From Chlamydiota bacterium (GTDB lineage: Bacteria > Chlamydiota > Chlamydiia > Chlamydiales > SM23-39), in the NCBI GenBank assembly GCA_027451825.1, contig DAIDHZ010000014.1, forward strand, positions 1-51,277: a DNA stretch of 51,277 bases, written 5' to 3'. Of this stretch, positions 33,257-40,013 are shown in pieces (within the stretch, counting starts at the first letter, position 1; each line of letters opens with the position of its first letter). The translations under genes and the position numbers were made by a program. Below the pieces are notes generated by a model. It did no database searches. It saw only the letters and a program-made list of their open reading frames with translations, and was not told the DNA's origin.

Positions 33257-33316
33257 AACCACAGAGCACCACAGAGAAGTTGGTTATTTTCTCTGTGGTG
33301 CCTATCTCTGTGGTTT
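33257..33316. repeat. CACAGAG-type hairpin between pdhB and xerD
   Basis: AACCACAGAGCACCACAGAGA is repeated in inverted orientation about 10 bases later with a small internal mismatch (TCTCTGTGGTGCCTATCTCTGTGGTT). It shares its core with the arms of the element at 29160-29356. It lies between two convergent genes and may work as a bidirectional terminator. Confidence 0.7.
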
Positions 33317-33334
33317 ATTTTCCAAAACCATTTG

Positions 33335-34204
33335 TCATCGCCTAGGATGAAACTTGTGAAATGCATCTCTTAATCTTCGTCCCGATACATGGGTATATCG
33401 ATCGGTCGTTCCAATGTCTTCATGTCCGAGCATTTCCTGGATCAAGCGAAGATCCGCTCCATTTTCCAAAAGATGCGTCGCAAAAGAATGCCTGAGTGTA
33501 TGAGGAGAAATCGGCTTTACAATCTTTGCAAGACGAGCGTATCGCCTAATTTGTCGCCAAACCGTCACTCGATCGATCGGCTTCCCTTTGAGCGATACAA
33601 AAAGAGGAGCATCCGTCTCTTCTTTTTCTTTTCGAAAATGAAGTAAGTAGTGATCGACCGCGCAAATTGCCTTTTTGCCAACCGGAATCAACCTCTCTTT
33701 CTTTCCCTTTCCTCTGACTTTCACAAAAGAGTCGCTTAAATCTTGCAGTCTTAAAGAACAAAGCTCAGAAACCCTCATTCCCGTTGCATAAAGAAGCTCT
33801 AAAATCGCAGCATCTCGAGCTCCCATTGGATCTTCTGGATTCGGCTGTTTTAAAAGAGCATCCACCTCTTCCATCTCCAATACTTCAGGAATCAACTGCC
33901 ACATCTTGGGCGTTTCCAAAAAACGTCCTATATCCATTGAAAGATGCCCTTCTTTTTTTAAAAAGCGAAGAAACACTTTCACAGAAACAAGCATCCTGCA
34001 AATTGAAGACGTTGCATATCCTTTTTTTTGAAGCATTTCTAGAAAATGGACAATATCATCACTTAAAAGATCTGAGATTTGTTTTTGCGTCGATTGAATA
34101 AAATTTAAAGCGTCTCTTCGATAGGCATCGACTGTGTGGTCTGACTGCCCTCGCTCGGAGAGGAGATAGTCTGAGAAATCGTTGAGAATCGATTCATAGT
34201 GCAT
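33335..34204 (-). CDS. xerD: Tyrosine recombinase XerD
   Basis: 289 residues. Site-specific recombinase that resolves chromosome dimers at dif together with XerC. The full catalytic set is visible: R144 (ATGMRVSEL), K168 (GKGKKERLIP), H235 and R238 (HTLRHSFATHLL), H261 (LGHEDI) and nucleophile Y270 (TTDRYTHV). The C-terminus LRDAFHKFHPRR resembles XerD (ending in HHPRA) more than XerC, hence the symbol. The N-terminal SAM-like DNA-binding domain begins at once (FSDYLLSERGQSDHTVDAYRRD), so the start cannot move far. The first 100 bp overlap the end of the upstream Inc-like gene on the same strand. Confidence 0.92.
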   Translation of the reverse strand: MHYESILNDFSDYLLSERGQSDHTVDAYRRDALNFIQSTQKQISDLLSDDIVHFLEMLQKKGYATSSICRMLVSVKVFLRFLKKEGHLSMDIGRFLETPKMWQLIPEVLEMEEVDALLKQPNPEDPMGARDAAILELLYATGMRVSELCSLRLQDLSDSFVKVRGKGKKERLIPVGKKAICAVDHYLLHFRKEKEETDAPLFVSLKGKPIDRVTVWRQIRRYARLAKIVKPISPHTLRHSFATHLLENGADLRLIQEMLGHEDIGTTDRYTHVSGRRLRDAFHKFHPRR

Positions 34205-35682
34205 GACTCCACTCTATCAATTAGATTCGAATTAGAAAATATCTTGTTTCTAAGCTCCCACAACTTATTTCCAAAAAACGAATGATCTCCTTGATACAAA
34301 TCTGTCTTTTTTAAAGCTTCCACCCAATATTTCTGCGTTGCGACAAGAAAAGAAAGAACACCGGAAATAATTCCTAAAACAGGAGAAGCTAACGCATCCG
34401 CGCCCGTCACATGAGAACAAACAAATGCAGCGATTGCCAAAATCAATAAAAAAGCACTAAATGCATACGATCCCAATTCCGTTAAATTCGCTTTAGAAAC
34501 TTCTGATAAAATCTCTTGAGCGACTCTCTTACTTTCAGGATCATCTTTTTCTACTTTTTCCAAAAACTCATCAGAGATTGTCTCCGCAAGAAGAGCCCCA
34601 TTTTTCAAAGATGTACAAAGCTCAAACCGATCCCATTTCTTTTGCAAAGCAATCTTCATTTCTCCTTCAGGATCTTTATTTTCTTTTCTTGCTTTTGCAA
34701 AAATGATTTCAGATTCAGCATCTGTTAGTGTCACTTGCTGACGAAGCCAAACAAGAGCTTCTCGGTATCTTTGTTTCTCACCGATTCCCGGCTGATTTAA
34801 AATCGCATTCAATTCCGATCGAAATTTCCCAATCACGCCAATATGATAAGCCGTATAAGCGGACTGAATCCCAATCAAAGCGCCACCAAACATTGATAAG
34901 GGAAATGCAAGAGCCTTCACAACATTTAAATTCGACACTAACTTTGCAGATGCTTCTGTCAATTCCATCGCTCCTGAAGCGGTGATTCCAAGACCTAAAA
35001 CACCAGCAACAAAAGAAAGACATTGTTTTTCTAGATTTTGGTGATCCGTTGCTAATTTCCAAGAACGCAGTATCTCTGGGAAAGCGCACACACCTAAAAG
35101 ATTCAAACACGAATCAAAAACTCCAAGGCTAGCCAAAACTTTCCCTCGATTCAAAAATGAAAAACCGGCCACAGTTTGCTGATCCAAATTCAAAGCAAAC
35201 TGGTTACGCATAATCGCTCCACCTGCACCCACAGATTTCAACATCGTTTCCGTATCTGAAGAGATCAGCTTGTTAGATCCCGCACTTTCTTTCACTAAAG
35301 CTTTTTTTGCTTTTGCAAATGCTAAAGACACCTTTTCAGCACACTCTTTTTGCTCTTCTGTCAAATCAGAAATGCGAGTCCCCAATCCCTTTCTTTCAAC
35401 TTCATTCCCTATCTCTTTTCCAATCTCTAAAAGTTCTGAAATAATTTTTTCATCCTGAATCGCAACCCTAACAGATCCCACCTGAAGAGAAACCCCTTCT
35501 TTTGGACTGACCGAGATTTGGCCCAAACCACTTCCCTGCTTCAACGCTTCTTGAACTTGAGGATTTTTTAAAATTTTTTGCAGTACGCCTTTCATTTTGT
35601 CCGTGTTCGAAATCTCTAAAAAAGAATTTTCAGAAGCTTTTCTCAACCCTGAAGAAACTAAAGAAACACTTTCAATAAACAT
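34105..35682 (-). CDS. Inc-like hypothetical membrane protein
   Basis: 525 residues, no recognised family. The N-terminal 140 residues are soluble and helical. A hydrophobic block follows at about 175-290 (LGVCAFPEIL, LSFVAGVLGLGITASG, ALAFPLSMFGGALIGIQSA). After a charged helical stretch there is a second bilobed pair near 410-465 (AFSAFLLILAIAAFVCS and LGIISGVLSFLVA). Paired hydrophobic segments with a short connecting loop are the only common mark of chlamydial inclusion-membrane proteins, so secretion into a vacuole membrane is possible. It has a good AAGGTG site, and a TATAAT lies 16 bases further up. The last 33 residues are Ser/Thr-rich and overlap xerD, probably a read-through tail. 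Confidence 0.7.
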   Translation of the reverse strand: MFIESVSLVSSGLRKASENSFLEISNTDKMKGVLQKILKNPQVQEALKQGSGLGQISVSPKEGVSLQVGSVRVAIQDEKIISELLEIGKEIGNEVERKGLGTRISDLTEEQKECAEKVSLAFAKAKKALVKESAGSNKLISSDTETMLKSVGAGGAIMRNQFALNLDQQTVAGFSFLNRGKVLASLGVFDSCLNLLGVCAFPEILRSWKLATDHQNLEKQCLSFVAGVLGLGITASGAMELTEASAKLVSNLNVVKALAFPLSMFGGALIGIQSAYTAYHIGVIGKFRSELNAILNQPGIGEKQRYREALVWLRQQVTLTDAESEIIFAKARKENKDPEGEMKIALQKKWDRFELCTSLKNGALLAETISDEFLEKVEKDDPESKRVAQEILSEVSKANLTELGSYAFSAFLLILAIAAFVCSHVTGADALASPVLGIISGVLSFLVATQKYWVEALKKTDLYQGDHSFFGNKLWELRNKIFSNSNLIDRVESCTMNRFSTISQTISSPSEGSQTTQSMPIEETL

Positions 35683-35823
35683 AATTCACCTTAATGAATA
35701 AATTATACCAATAAACAAATAAACAATAAATACGACTAATAATTACAAACTAAAAACTAAAACATTTAATTAATAAACAAATCCTCTTGAGTCTTTTTCA
35801 AGATATTGTTATGAAAATAAGAC

Positions 35824-36441
35824 ATGGCTGAAGAACCCATCATTTCGAAATACCAAGAACCTTTCCGATGCATTCTTCTATTTGGACCTCCGGGCTCAGG
35901 CAAAGGAACGATCGGAAAATTTTTAAGTAGCGCCGGAAACCATTTTCATCTTTCTTCAGGAGACATTTTTCGAGGCCTATCTCCGGAATCTCCGGCGGGC
36001 CAGCTCTATCATACTTACGCCAGTAAAGGACTTTTAATTCCCGATGAGATCACGTTAGAAATCTGGCATCAGTTCGTCCTAGGTCTGATTGCAACGAATC
36101 GCTATTTTCCAAAACAGCAACTTCTTCTTTTAGATGGCATTCCAAGAACCCTTCATCAGGCAAATCTCCTTGAAAAACACATCCACATTGAAAAAATTAT
36201 TGTCCTCGACATCCAAAATACAGAAAAATTGATCCAACGGCTTCAAAGAAGAGCTCTTCTTGAAAAAAGAATGGATGATAAAGACGTCCAAGTCCTAAGA
36301 ACCCGAATGGATATCTACCATAAAGACACAGCAAAAATCCTCAATCACTATCCCAAACGACAGCTAGCGATCTTTAATGCAGACCAAAAACCGCTCGAAG
36401 TTTTAAGAGATATCCTCACCGAACTCTCTTCCATTCTTTAA
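35824..36441 (+). CDS. adk: Adenylate kinase
   Basis: 205 residues. Catalyses ATP + AMP to 2 ADP. The P-loop GPPGSGKGT is at 21-29, preceded by a 15-residue N-terminal extension. The AMP-binding region has HLSSGDIFRG and the signature LDGIPRT (normally DGFPRT). The lid is the short form without a zinc site, with RALLEKRMDDKDVQVLRTRMDIYHKDT carrying the Arg residues that clamp phosphates. It is a single gene, with a hairpin and a palindrome fragment downstream. Confidence 0.93.
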   Translation: MAEEPIISKYQEPFRCILLFGPPGSGKGTIGKFLSSAGNHFHLSSGDIFRGLSPESPAGQLYHTYASKGLLIPDEITLEIWHQFVLGLIATNRYFPKQQLLLLDGIPRTLHQANLLEKHIHIEKIIVLDIQNTEKLIQRLQRRALLEKRMDDKDVQVLRTRMDIYHKDTAKILNHYPKRQLAIFNADQKPLEVLRDILTELSSIL

Positions 36442-36459
36442 AAACCTAAGTTCCTGGTT

Positions 36460-36475
36460 TATACTCGTTCCAGTT
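36460..36475. repeat. Solo terminal sequence of the 'tatactcgttccagtt' palindrome family
   Basis: TATACTCGTTCCAGTT is identical to the outer end of the 43973-44147 element. No second inverted end is visible nearby, so only one terminus is present, just after adk. Confidence 0.6.
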
Positions 36476-36485
36476 AAAAAGAAAA

Positions 36486-36510
36486 AGACCACGCTTTTAA
36501 GGCGTGGTCT
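36486..36510. terminator. Intrinsic terminator between adk and the coiled-coil protein gene
   Basis: AGACCACGC pairs with GCGTGGTCT around a 7-base loop (9-bp stem, GC-rich). On the minus strand it is followed by TTTTTCTTTTT, so it is best for the minus-strand gene at 36593-38257. It can also end adk transcripts. Confidence 0.75.
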
Positions 36511-36592
36511 TCTTGCTAAACCTTAGAGAAATTGAATCAACTTCGTATCAGGTGAGCAATATCAGCTTGCGCTGTTTGTGCAGCATTAAGTG

Positions 36593-38257
36593 CTACTCCT
36601 GCAACACCATCTCCAAAAGCTTGGACAGTTGCAGAATTGCTACGTGTGGCAAAACATTACCTGCTACGTGTGCAGCAACCTGATCTGTAGCTACTGCATC
36701 AGGAAGACATGGCGACGGCAAAAAACCGCTCCATCTCGTTTTCATCCAGTTCACTGCATCCCGAACAGTCTCTGATTGACGAACCGTCTGCACAAATGCA
36801 GATCCTTGAGCAAGAAGTTCAGCTTTCTTAGCACCATAGTTAAAAGAACGAATTGCATCGACTTTTGCTTTTCCAGATGCAATCAAACCAGGAGTCGCTT
36901 CTTTAACCTGATTGAATAGAGCGCTGGCATTTCTGTGTGCTGCAAGACCCGCATTGCCCCAGCCACCCCAATTTTCTAGCACAACGCCATGAGCAACAGC
37001 ACCAACAAATGCCGCCGCAAATAGTCTAAATAGCATACCTTTCGTATCTCTTTCAGGCTTCTGTTCCGCAGCAACAACAAGCTTCTTAACATCAGGCGTC
37101 TTATCAGACTCGTCAATCACCTCAACTTTAGCTTGATTCTTAGCAGCTACCTTTAGATTCGGATCTGAGAGCACCATTAATTGAGCATTGCCATTTGCTT
37201 TGCGTTCCTCCATCACCGCGTTGCTATAAGCTTCCTCTGACTTCCTCAACGCAGCCTCTGCTTCCCTCAACGCAGATCGAGCTAAGACAGCATCATTTAG
37301 AGAAGCTTCCCGGGCTTTTTGTGCTTGAATGGTCTTGTTCCCTAGTTGCTCAAGATTCATTATGGATTCGAATTCTGATGCCCTCTGTGCTTCTAAGGCT
37401 TCCTGAGCTGCTTCCATAAAGACAACCAATTCCTCTCTTTCCTTGATATTTGCAGGCACTTCCCTTGCTCCTGACAAACGATCTAATTCGTCGATTGTTT
37501 TTCTAATCGATTCATTAAGAGACGGCCTACCATAATCCAAACGAGCTAAACATTCAGCCCTATCTATTGGATCCACCATCGCATTAGCTCTCTCTTCAAT
37601 AGCTTTTTTTTGTGCCAAAAGAGTATCCAACTTCTTCTGAGCAGCCGTTATTTCTTTTCCAGCCGTTTCTTCTTGAGAAGCAGCCTTTGGAGCAGCAGTT
37701 ACAGGAGCTGCCTCAACAGCCTTTGGAGCTACATCTACAGAAGGTGCCCCCTTAGAAGAACCTTTTAAAGCATCTCCTCCAAAAACTGTTGGAGAAACAT
37801 CATCCTTCTTGGCGATTTCGGCTTTCAACTTTCCCATTTCTATTTCAATAAACTCAGATGGCGTCTTTTCAACATCTTCCGACGACCAACATGAATTCGC
37901 CCCTTTGGTCGCTTCGTTAAACGCTGTCTGAATTTTGCTCAAAAGATGAGCTTCTCGTCCTTTAAAAGATGACTTATTTAATAGCTCGACAACTCTTGAA
38001 TGAACGTTGATTCTCTTATTAGTTATCTCAGTGTTGAGATCTTCAGCTGAATTTAAATTACCACTATTGGAAGCATCTGCCTTCTTTCTCTCAATTTCAA
38101 ACATTTTTTTAAATTGATCAGCTGCAAAGCTCGCTACACGATTCATTTGAAAATTCTCGTACGATTCTTTCGCCTTAGCCTTCGCACTAGCATAGAATCC
38201 AGCTACGCCTTCCGCCGGTCGAGCTTGAGCAAACCCGACGTATAATGTATGTGACAT
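36593..38257 (-). CDS. Coiled-coil hypothetical protein, possible secreted effector; C-terminus probably frameshifted
   Basis: 554 residues, not assigned. N-terminal part helical (GFYASAKAKAKESYENFQ), then an Ala/Pro-rich linker at about 170-200, a long Glu/Ala/Lys coiled coil at about 200-370, a hydrophobic patch (GMLFRLFAAAFVGAVAHGVVL) near 408-428, and an Ala-rich C-terminal region. There is no signal peptide, and the composition fits type III effectors of environmental chlamydiae, though that is inference. The stop at 36593 seems premature: a neighbouring frame continues with a protein-like sequence (SNSATVQAFGDGVAG, then LNAAQTAQADIAHLIRS) to a stop at 36537, just before the terminator. 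AGAGGT precedes the ATG. Confidence 0.65.
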   Translation of the reverse strand: MSHTLYVGFAQARPAEGVAGFYASAKAKAKESYENFQMNRVASFAADQFKKMFEIERKKADASNSGNLNSAEDLNTEITNKRINVHSRVVELLNKSSFKGREAHLLSKIQTAFNEATKGANSCWSSEDVEKTPSEFIEIEMGKLKAEIAKKDDVSPTVFGGDALKGSSKGAPSVDVAPKAVEAAPVTAAPKAASQEETAGKEITAAQKKLDTLLAQKKAIEERANAMVDPIDRAECLARLDYGRPSLNESIRKTIDELDRLSGAREVPANIKEREELVVFMEAAQEALEAQRASEFESIMNLEQLGNKTIQAQKAREASLNDAVLARSALREAEAALRKSEEAYSNAVMEERKANGNAQLMVLSDPNLKVAAKNQAKVEVIDESDKTPDVKKLVVAAEQKPERDTKGMLFRLFAAAFVGAVAHGVVLENWGGWGNAGLAAHRNASALFNQVKEATPGLIASGKAKVDAIRSFNYGAKKAELLAQGSAFVQTVRQSETVRDAVNWMKTRWSGFLPSPCLPDAVATDQVAAHVAGNVLPHVAILQLSKLLEMVLQE

Positions 38258-38416
38258 AAAATTACCTCTTATTATGTTTTTATAATCTTATAATTAAAAT
38301 CTAAGTTAATTTATTAAAATAATAAAGGACGTAAAAAATAAAAACAATAGCAAACATTATTATAATTAAATGATATGTGAATTAAAAATTAGCATTAACA
38401 AAGAAAATAGATGCAA

Positions 38417-38446
38417 TTGATGCATTAGATACAAACATGATATAAT
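38417..38446 (+). promoter_or_regulatory. Putative promoter of the small coiled-coil gene
   Basis: TTGATG at 38417-38422 and TATAAT at 38441-38446 are 18 bases apart. A second TATAAT lies at 38469-38474 without a good -35 box. The ATG is at 38492. Confidence 0.4.
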
Positions 38447-38491
38447 AATAAGTGCAGTTAAAATTTAATATAATAATAAAAGGTAAAAAAA

Positions 38492-38656
38492 ATGAATAAT
38501 AAAATTGCTTTTTTAGAAAGTCGTATTGATTTTTTAGAAACAGAACTTTCTTATTTAAATAATCTTTTAATCCGATGCGGATTTCCAGAAGGAATCGAGA
38601 CTCTCAAAAGCTCCGCCGAAGAACTGATTCGAGAAAATTCTGTACAAAACTTCTAA
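38492..38656 (+). CDS. Small coiled-coil protein, SlyX-like in appearance
   Basis: 54 residues: MNNKIAFLESRIDFLETELSY through ENSVQNF. The N-terminal 28 residues form a clear heptad pattern resembling SlyX (LESRIDFLETELSYLNN), after which the sequence differs (RCGFPEGIETLKSSAEEL). It has its own promoter-like TATAAT boxes, a GGT-type binding site nine bases before the ATG, and a strong terminator 17 bp after the stop, so it is a complete small transcription unit. Relation to SlyX is by pattern only. Confidence 0.7.
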   Translation: MNNKIAFLESRIDFLETELSYLNNLLIRCGFPEGIETLKSSAEELIRENSVQNF

Positions 38657-38672
38657 GAAATGAAACAAAAAT

Positions 38673-38705
38673 CCATCTCAAACTTTTTTTGAGATGGTTT
38701 TTTTT
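38673..38705 (+). terminator. Strong intrinsic terminator
   Basis: CCATCTCAAA pairs with TTTGAGATGG around a 5-base loop, followed by eight T residues. It ends the transcript of the 54-residue protein gene. Confidence 0.9.
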
Positions 38706-38792
38706 GTCCAAAAGAGTTACATTTTCAAGTCTTAAAGAACGCATTTTGATGTGGAGCCAATTGCAAAACTCATTTACCCGTTAAAATCGCCC

Positions 38793-38897
38793 TTTTGAGG
38801 CCATTTAAGTTCACTCTTCTCACTTAAGCCCACCAGGGGTTGGGGTTCGTCGAAGTGAACCGGGCAAGCTTCGCTGCCCTCTTAACTTGCCTCAAAA
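38793..38897. repeat. Nested inverted repeat upstream of the ferredoxin gene
   Basis: Outer arms TTTTGAGGC (38793-38801) and GCCTCAAAA (38889-38897), then AAGTT/AACTT, then GTTCACT (38809-38815) against AGTGAAC (38854-38860), plus an internal GGGCA/TGCCC hairpin at 38862-38879. The 105-bp unit can fold into a branched structure. It could be another palindromic repeat or a structured leader of the ferredoxin mRNA. Confidence 0.5.
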
Positions 38898-38938
38898 TCA
38901 TCGATTTTCCCGGATAAAGCAGTTTTACAATTGGCTCT

Positions 38939-39202
38939 ATGGCAAAGATTATTTTTGAAGATACTGACGAAGAATTTGAACTCCCTGATGGATCTCCGAT
39001 TGCGGAAGCCTGCGAACAAGCAGGAGTCCCTTTTGCTTGTACTGAAGGTGTTTGCGGGACTTGCGTCGTTGAAGTGACCGAAGGAATGGACAACCTTTCC
39101 GAATTCAATCAGGCGGAAGCCGATTTCCTGGGAGAGCTCAATTGCGAGCGTCTTGCATGCCAGTGCAAAATCAAAAAAGGCATTGTAAAACTAAAGTTTT
39201 AA
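38939..39202 (+). CDS. 2Fe-2S ferredoxin
   Basis: 87 residues, small plant-type ferredoxin as found across chlamydiae. Cluster ligands: ACTEGVCGTC, with C-x4-C-x2-C, and the fourth Cys in LACQCKI. The N-terminus AKIIFEDTDEEFELPDG is the first beta hairpin of the fold. It would carry single electrons for iron-sulfur assembly or biosynthetic enzymes. It lies four bases upstream of the DUF1858-IscA fusion gene, so the two are almost certainly co-transcribed. No good Shine-Dalgarno sequence precedes the ATG. Confidence 0.92.
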   Translation: MAKIIFEDTDEEFELPDGSPIAEACEQAGVPFACTEGVCGTCVVEVTEGMDNLSEFNQAEADFLGELNCERLACQCKIKKGIVKLKF

Positions 39203-39206
39203 ATAT

Positions 39207-39767
39207 ATGACACAAAACATTCACAAAGACATGACCATCGAGGAAATTTTCAAACTATTTCCTCACAAAAGCCAAAAATTGGCTCAAGAAATGACCAACT
39301 GTGGACTTCATTGCGTCGGTTGCTCTGCAGCCACCTGGGAAACCATAGAAGCAGGAACGCTAGGCCACGGAATGAACGAAGACGAGATGAAAGATCTCAT
39401 CGATCGACTCAATACGATTTTAGAAGAAAAAGAAGATCCAACAACAATCACCCTAACACCGAAAGCGGCTCAAAAATTGATCCAAATCCTCAGTGAAGAA
39501 GGAAAATCGGACTGGGGGCTTCGTTTTGGAGAAAAAGCGGCCGGATGCAGCGGATTCGAATATTTCCTTGACTTTTCTGAAAAACCTAAACAAGAAGATG
39601 TTGTCATCGAGTCTCAAGGGATCCAAATCCATGTTCACTCAAAATCATTCAACCGCCTTTTAGGGTCTGTGATTGATTTCGTAGATGGCTTGAATGGAGC
39701 CGGATTTAAAATTTCCAATCCAAACGTTAAGTCCTCTTGCGGATGCGGGAGCTCTCACGGATATTAA
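39207..39767 (+). CDS. DUF1858-IscA/HesB fusion, iron-sulfur cluster assembly protein
   Basis: 186 residues in two domains. Residues about 1-75 are a DUF1858 domain: MTIEEIFKLFPHKSQKLAQEM and the Cys-rich CGLHCVGCSAATWETIEAG, like the N-terminal part of ScdA/RIC-type proteins. Residues about 80-186 are an A-type carrier: TLTPKAAQKLIQIL, the first cluster Cys in KAAGCSGFEYFLDF, and the C-terminal pair in SSCGCGSS. A-type carriers hand 2Fe-2S or 4Fe-4S clusters to target enzymes. The fusion suggests that the DUF1858 domain senses or docks a redox partner. It directly follows a ferredoxin gene, which would supply electrons. Confidence 0.9.
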   Translation: MTQNIHKDMTIEEIFKLFPHKSQKLAQEMTNCGLHCVGCSAATWETIEAGTLGHGMNEDEMKDLIDRLNTILEEKEDPTTITLTPKAAQKLIQILSEEGKSDWGLRFGEKAAGCSGFEYFLDFSEKPKQEDVVIESQGIQIHVHSKSFNRLLGSVIDFVDGLNGAGFKISNPNVKSSCGCGSSHGY

Positions 39768-39817
39768 ATTTTTTAAAGTGGCCATCTCTCGTAAGAGAGA
39801 ACTCCCTCTTGTTGTAT

Positions 39818-39982
39818 TAACTCAAGTTGCTAGTCGATCGTTAGACGAGTACGGAGCGAGAGGGCTGAGGTCGAGGATTTCGCGACGAGTCTTAGAGTGA
39901 GAACTTCTGGACGAGGAGCGAAATCCTCGAGATCGGCACTCGCAGCCCGTAATCGTCAACGAGCGACTAGCAACTTGAGTTA
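39818..39982. repeat. Imperfect palindromic element, family 'taactcaagttgctagtcg'
   Basis: 165 bp bounded by TAACTCAAGTTGCTAGTCG on the left and its exact inverse on the right. The inner arms, including TCGAGGATTTCGC, are also largely inverted copies. It is visibly richer in G and C than the surrounding DNA. A decayed end of the same type is at 11588-11604. It fills the gap between the IscA fusion and RNase R genes. Confidence 0.8.
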
Positions 39983-40013
39983 TTATTCCCTCTTCCCTAT
40001 GATGGCCCTTTAG

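Noticed and set aside
38824..39108. Minus-strand frame of 94 residues over the ferredoxin start
   Set aside because: Antisense to the ferredoxin and through the inverted repeat; no motif.
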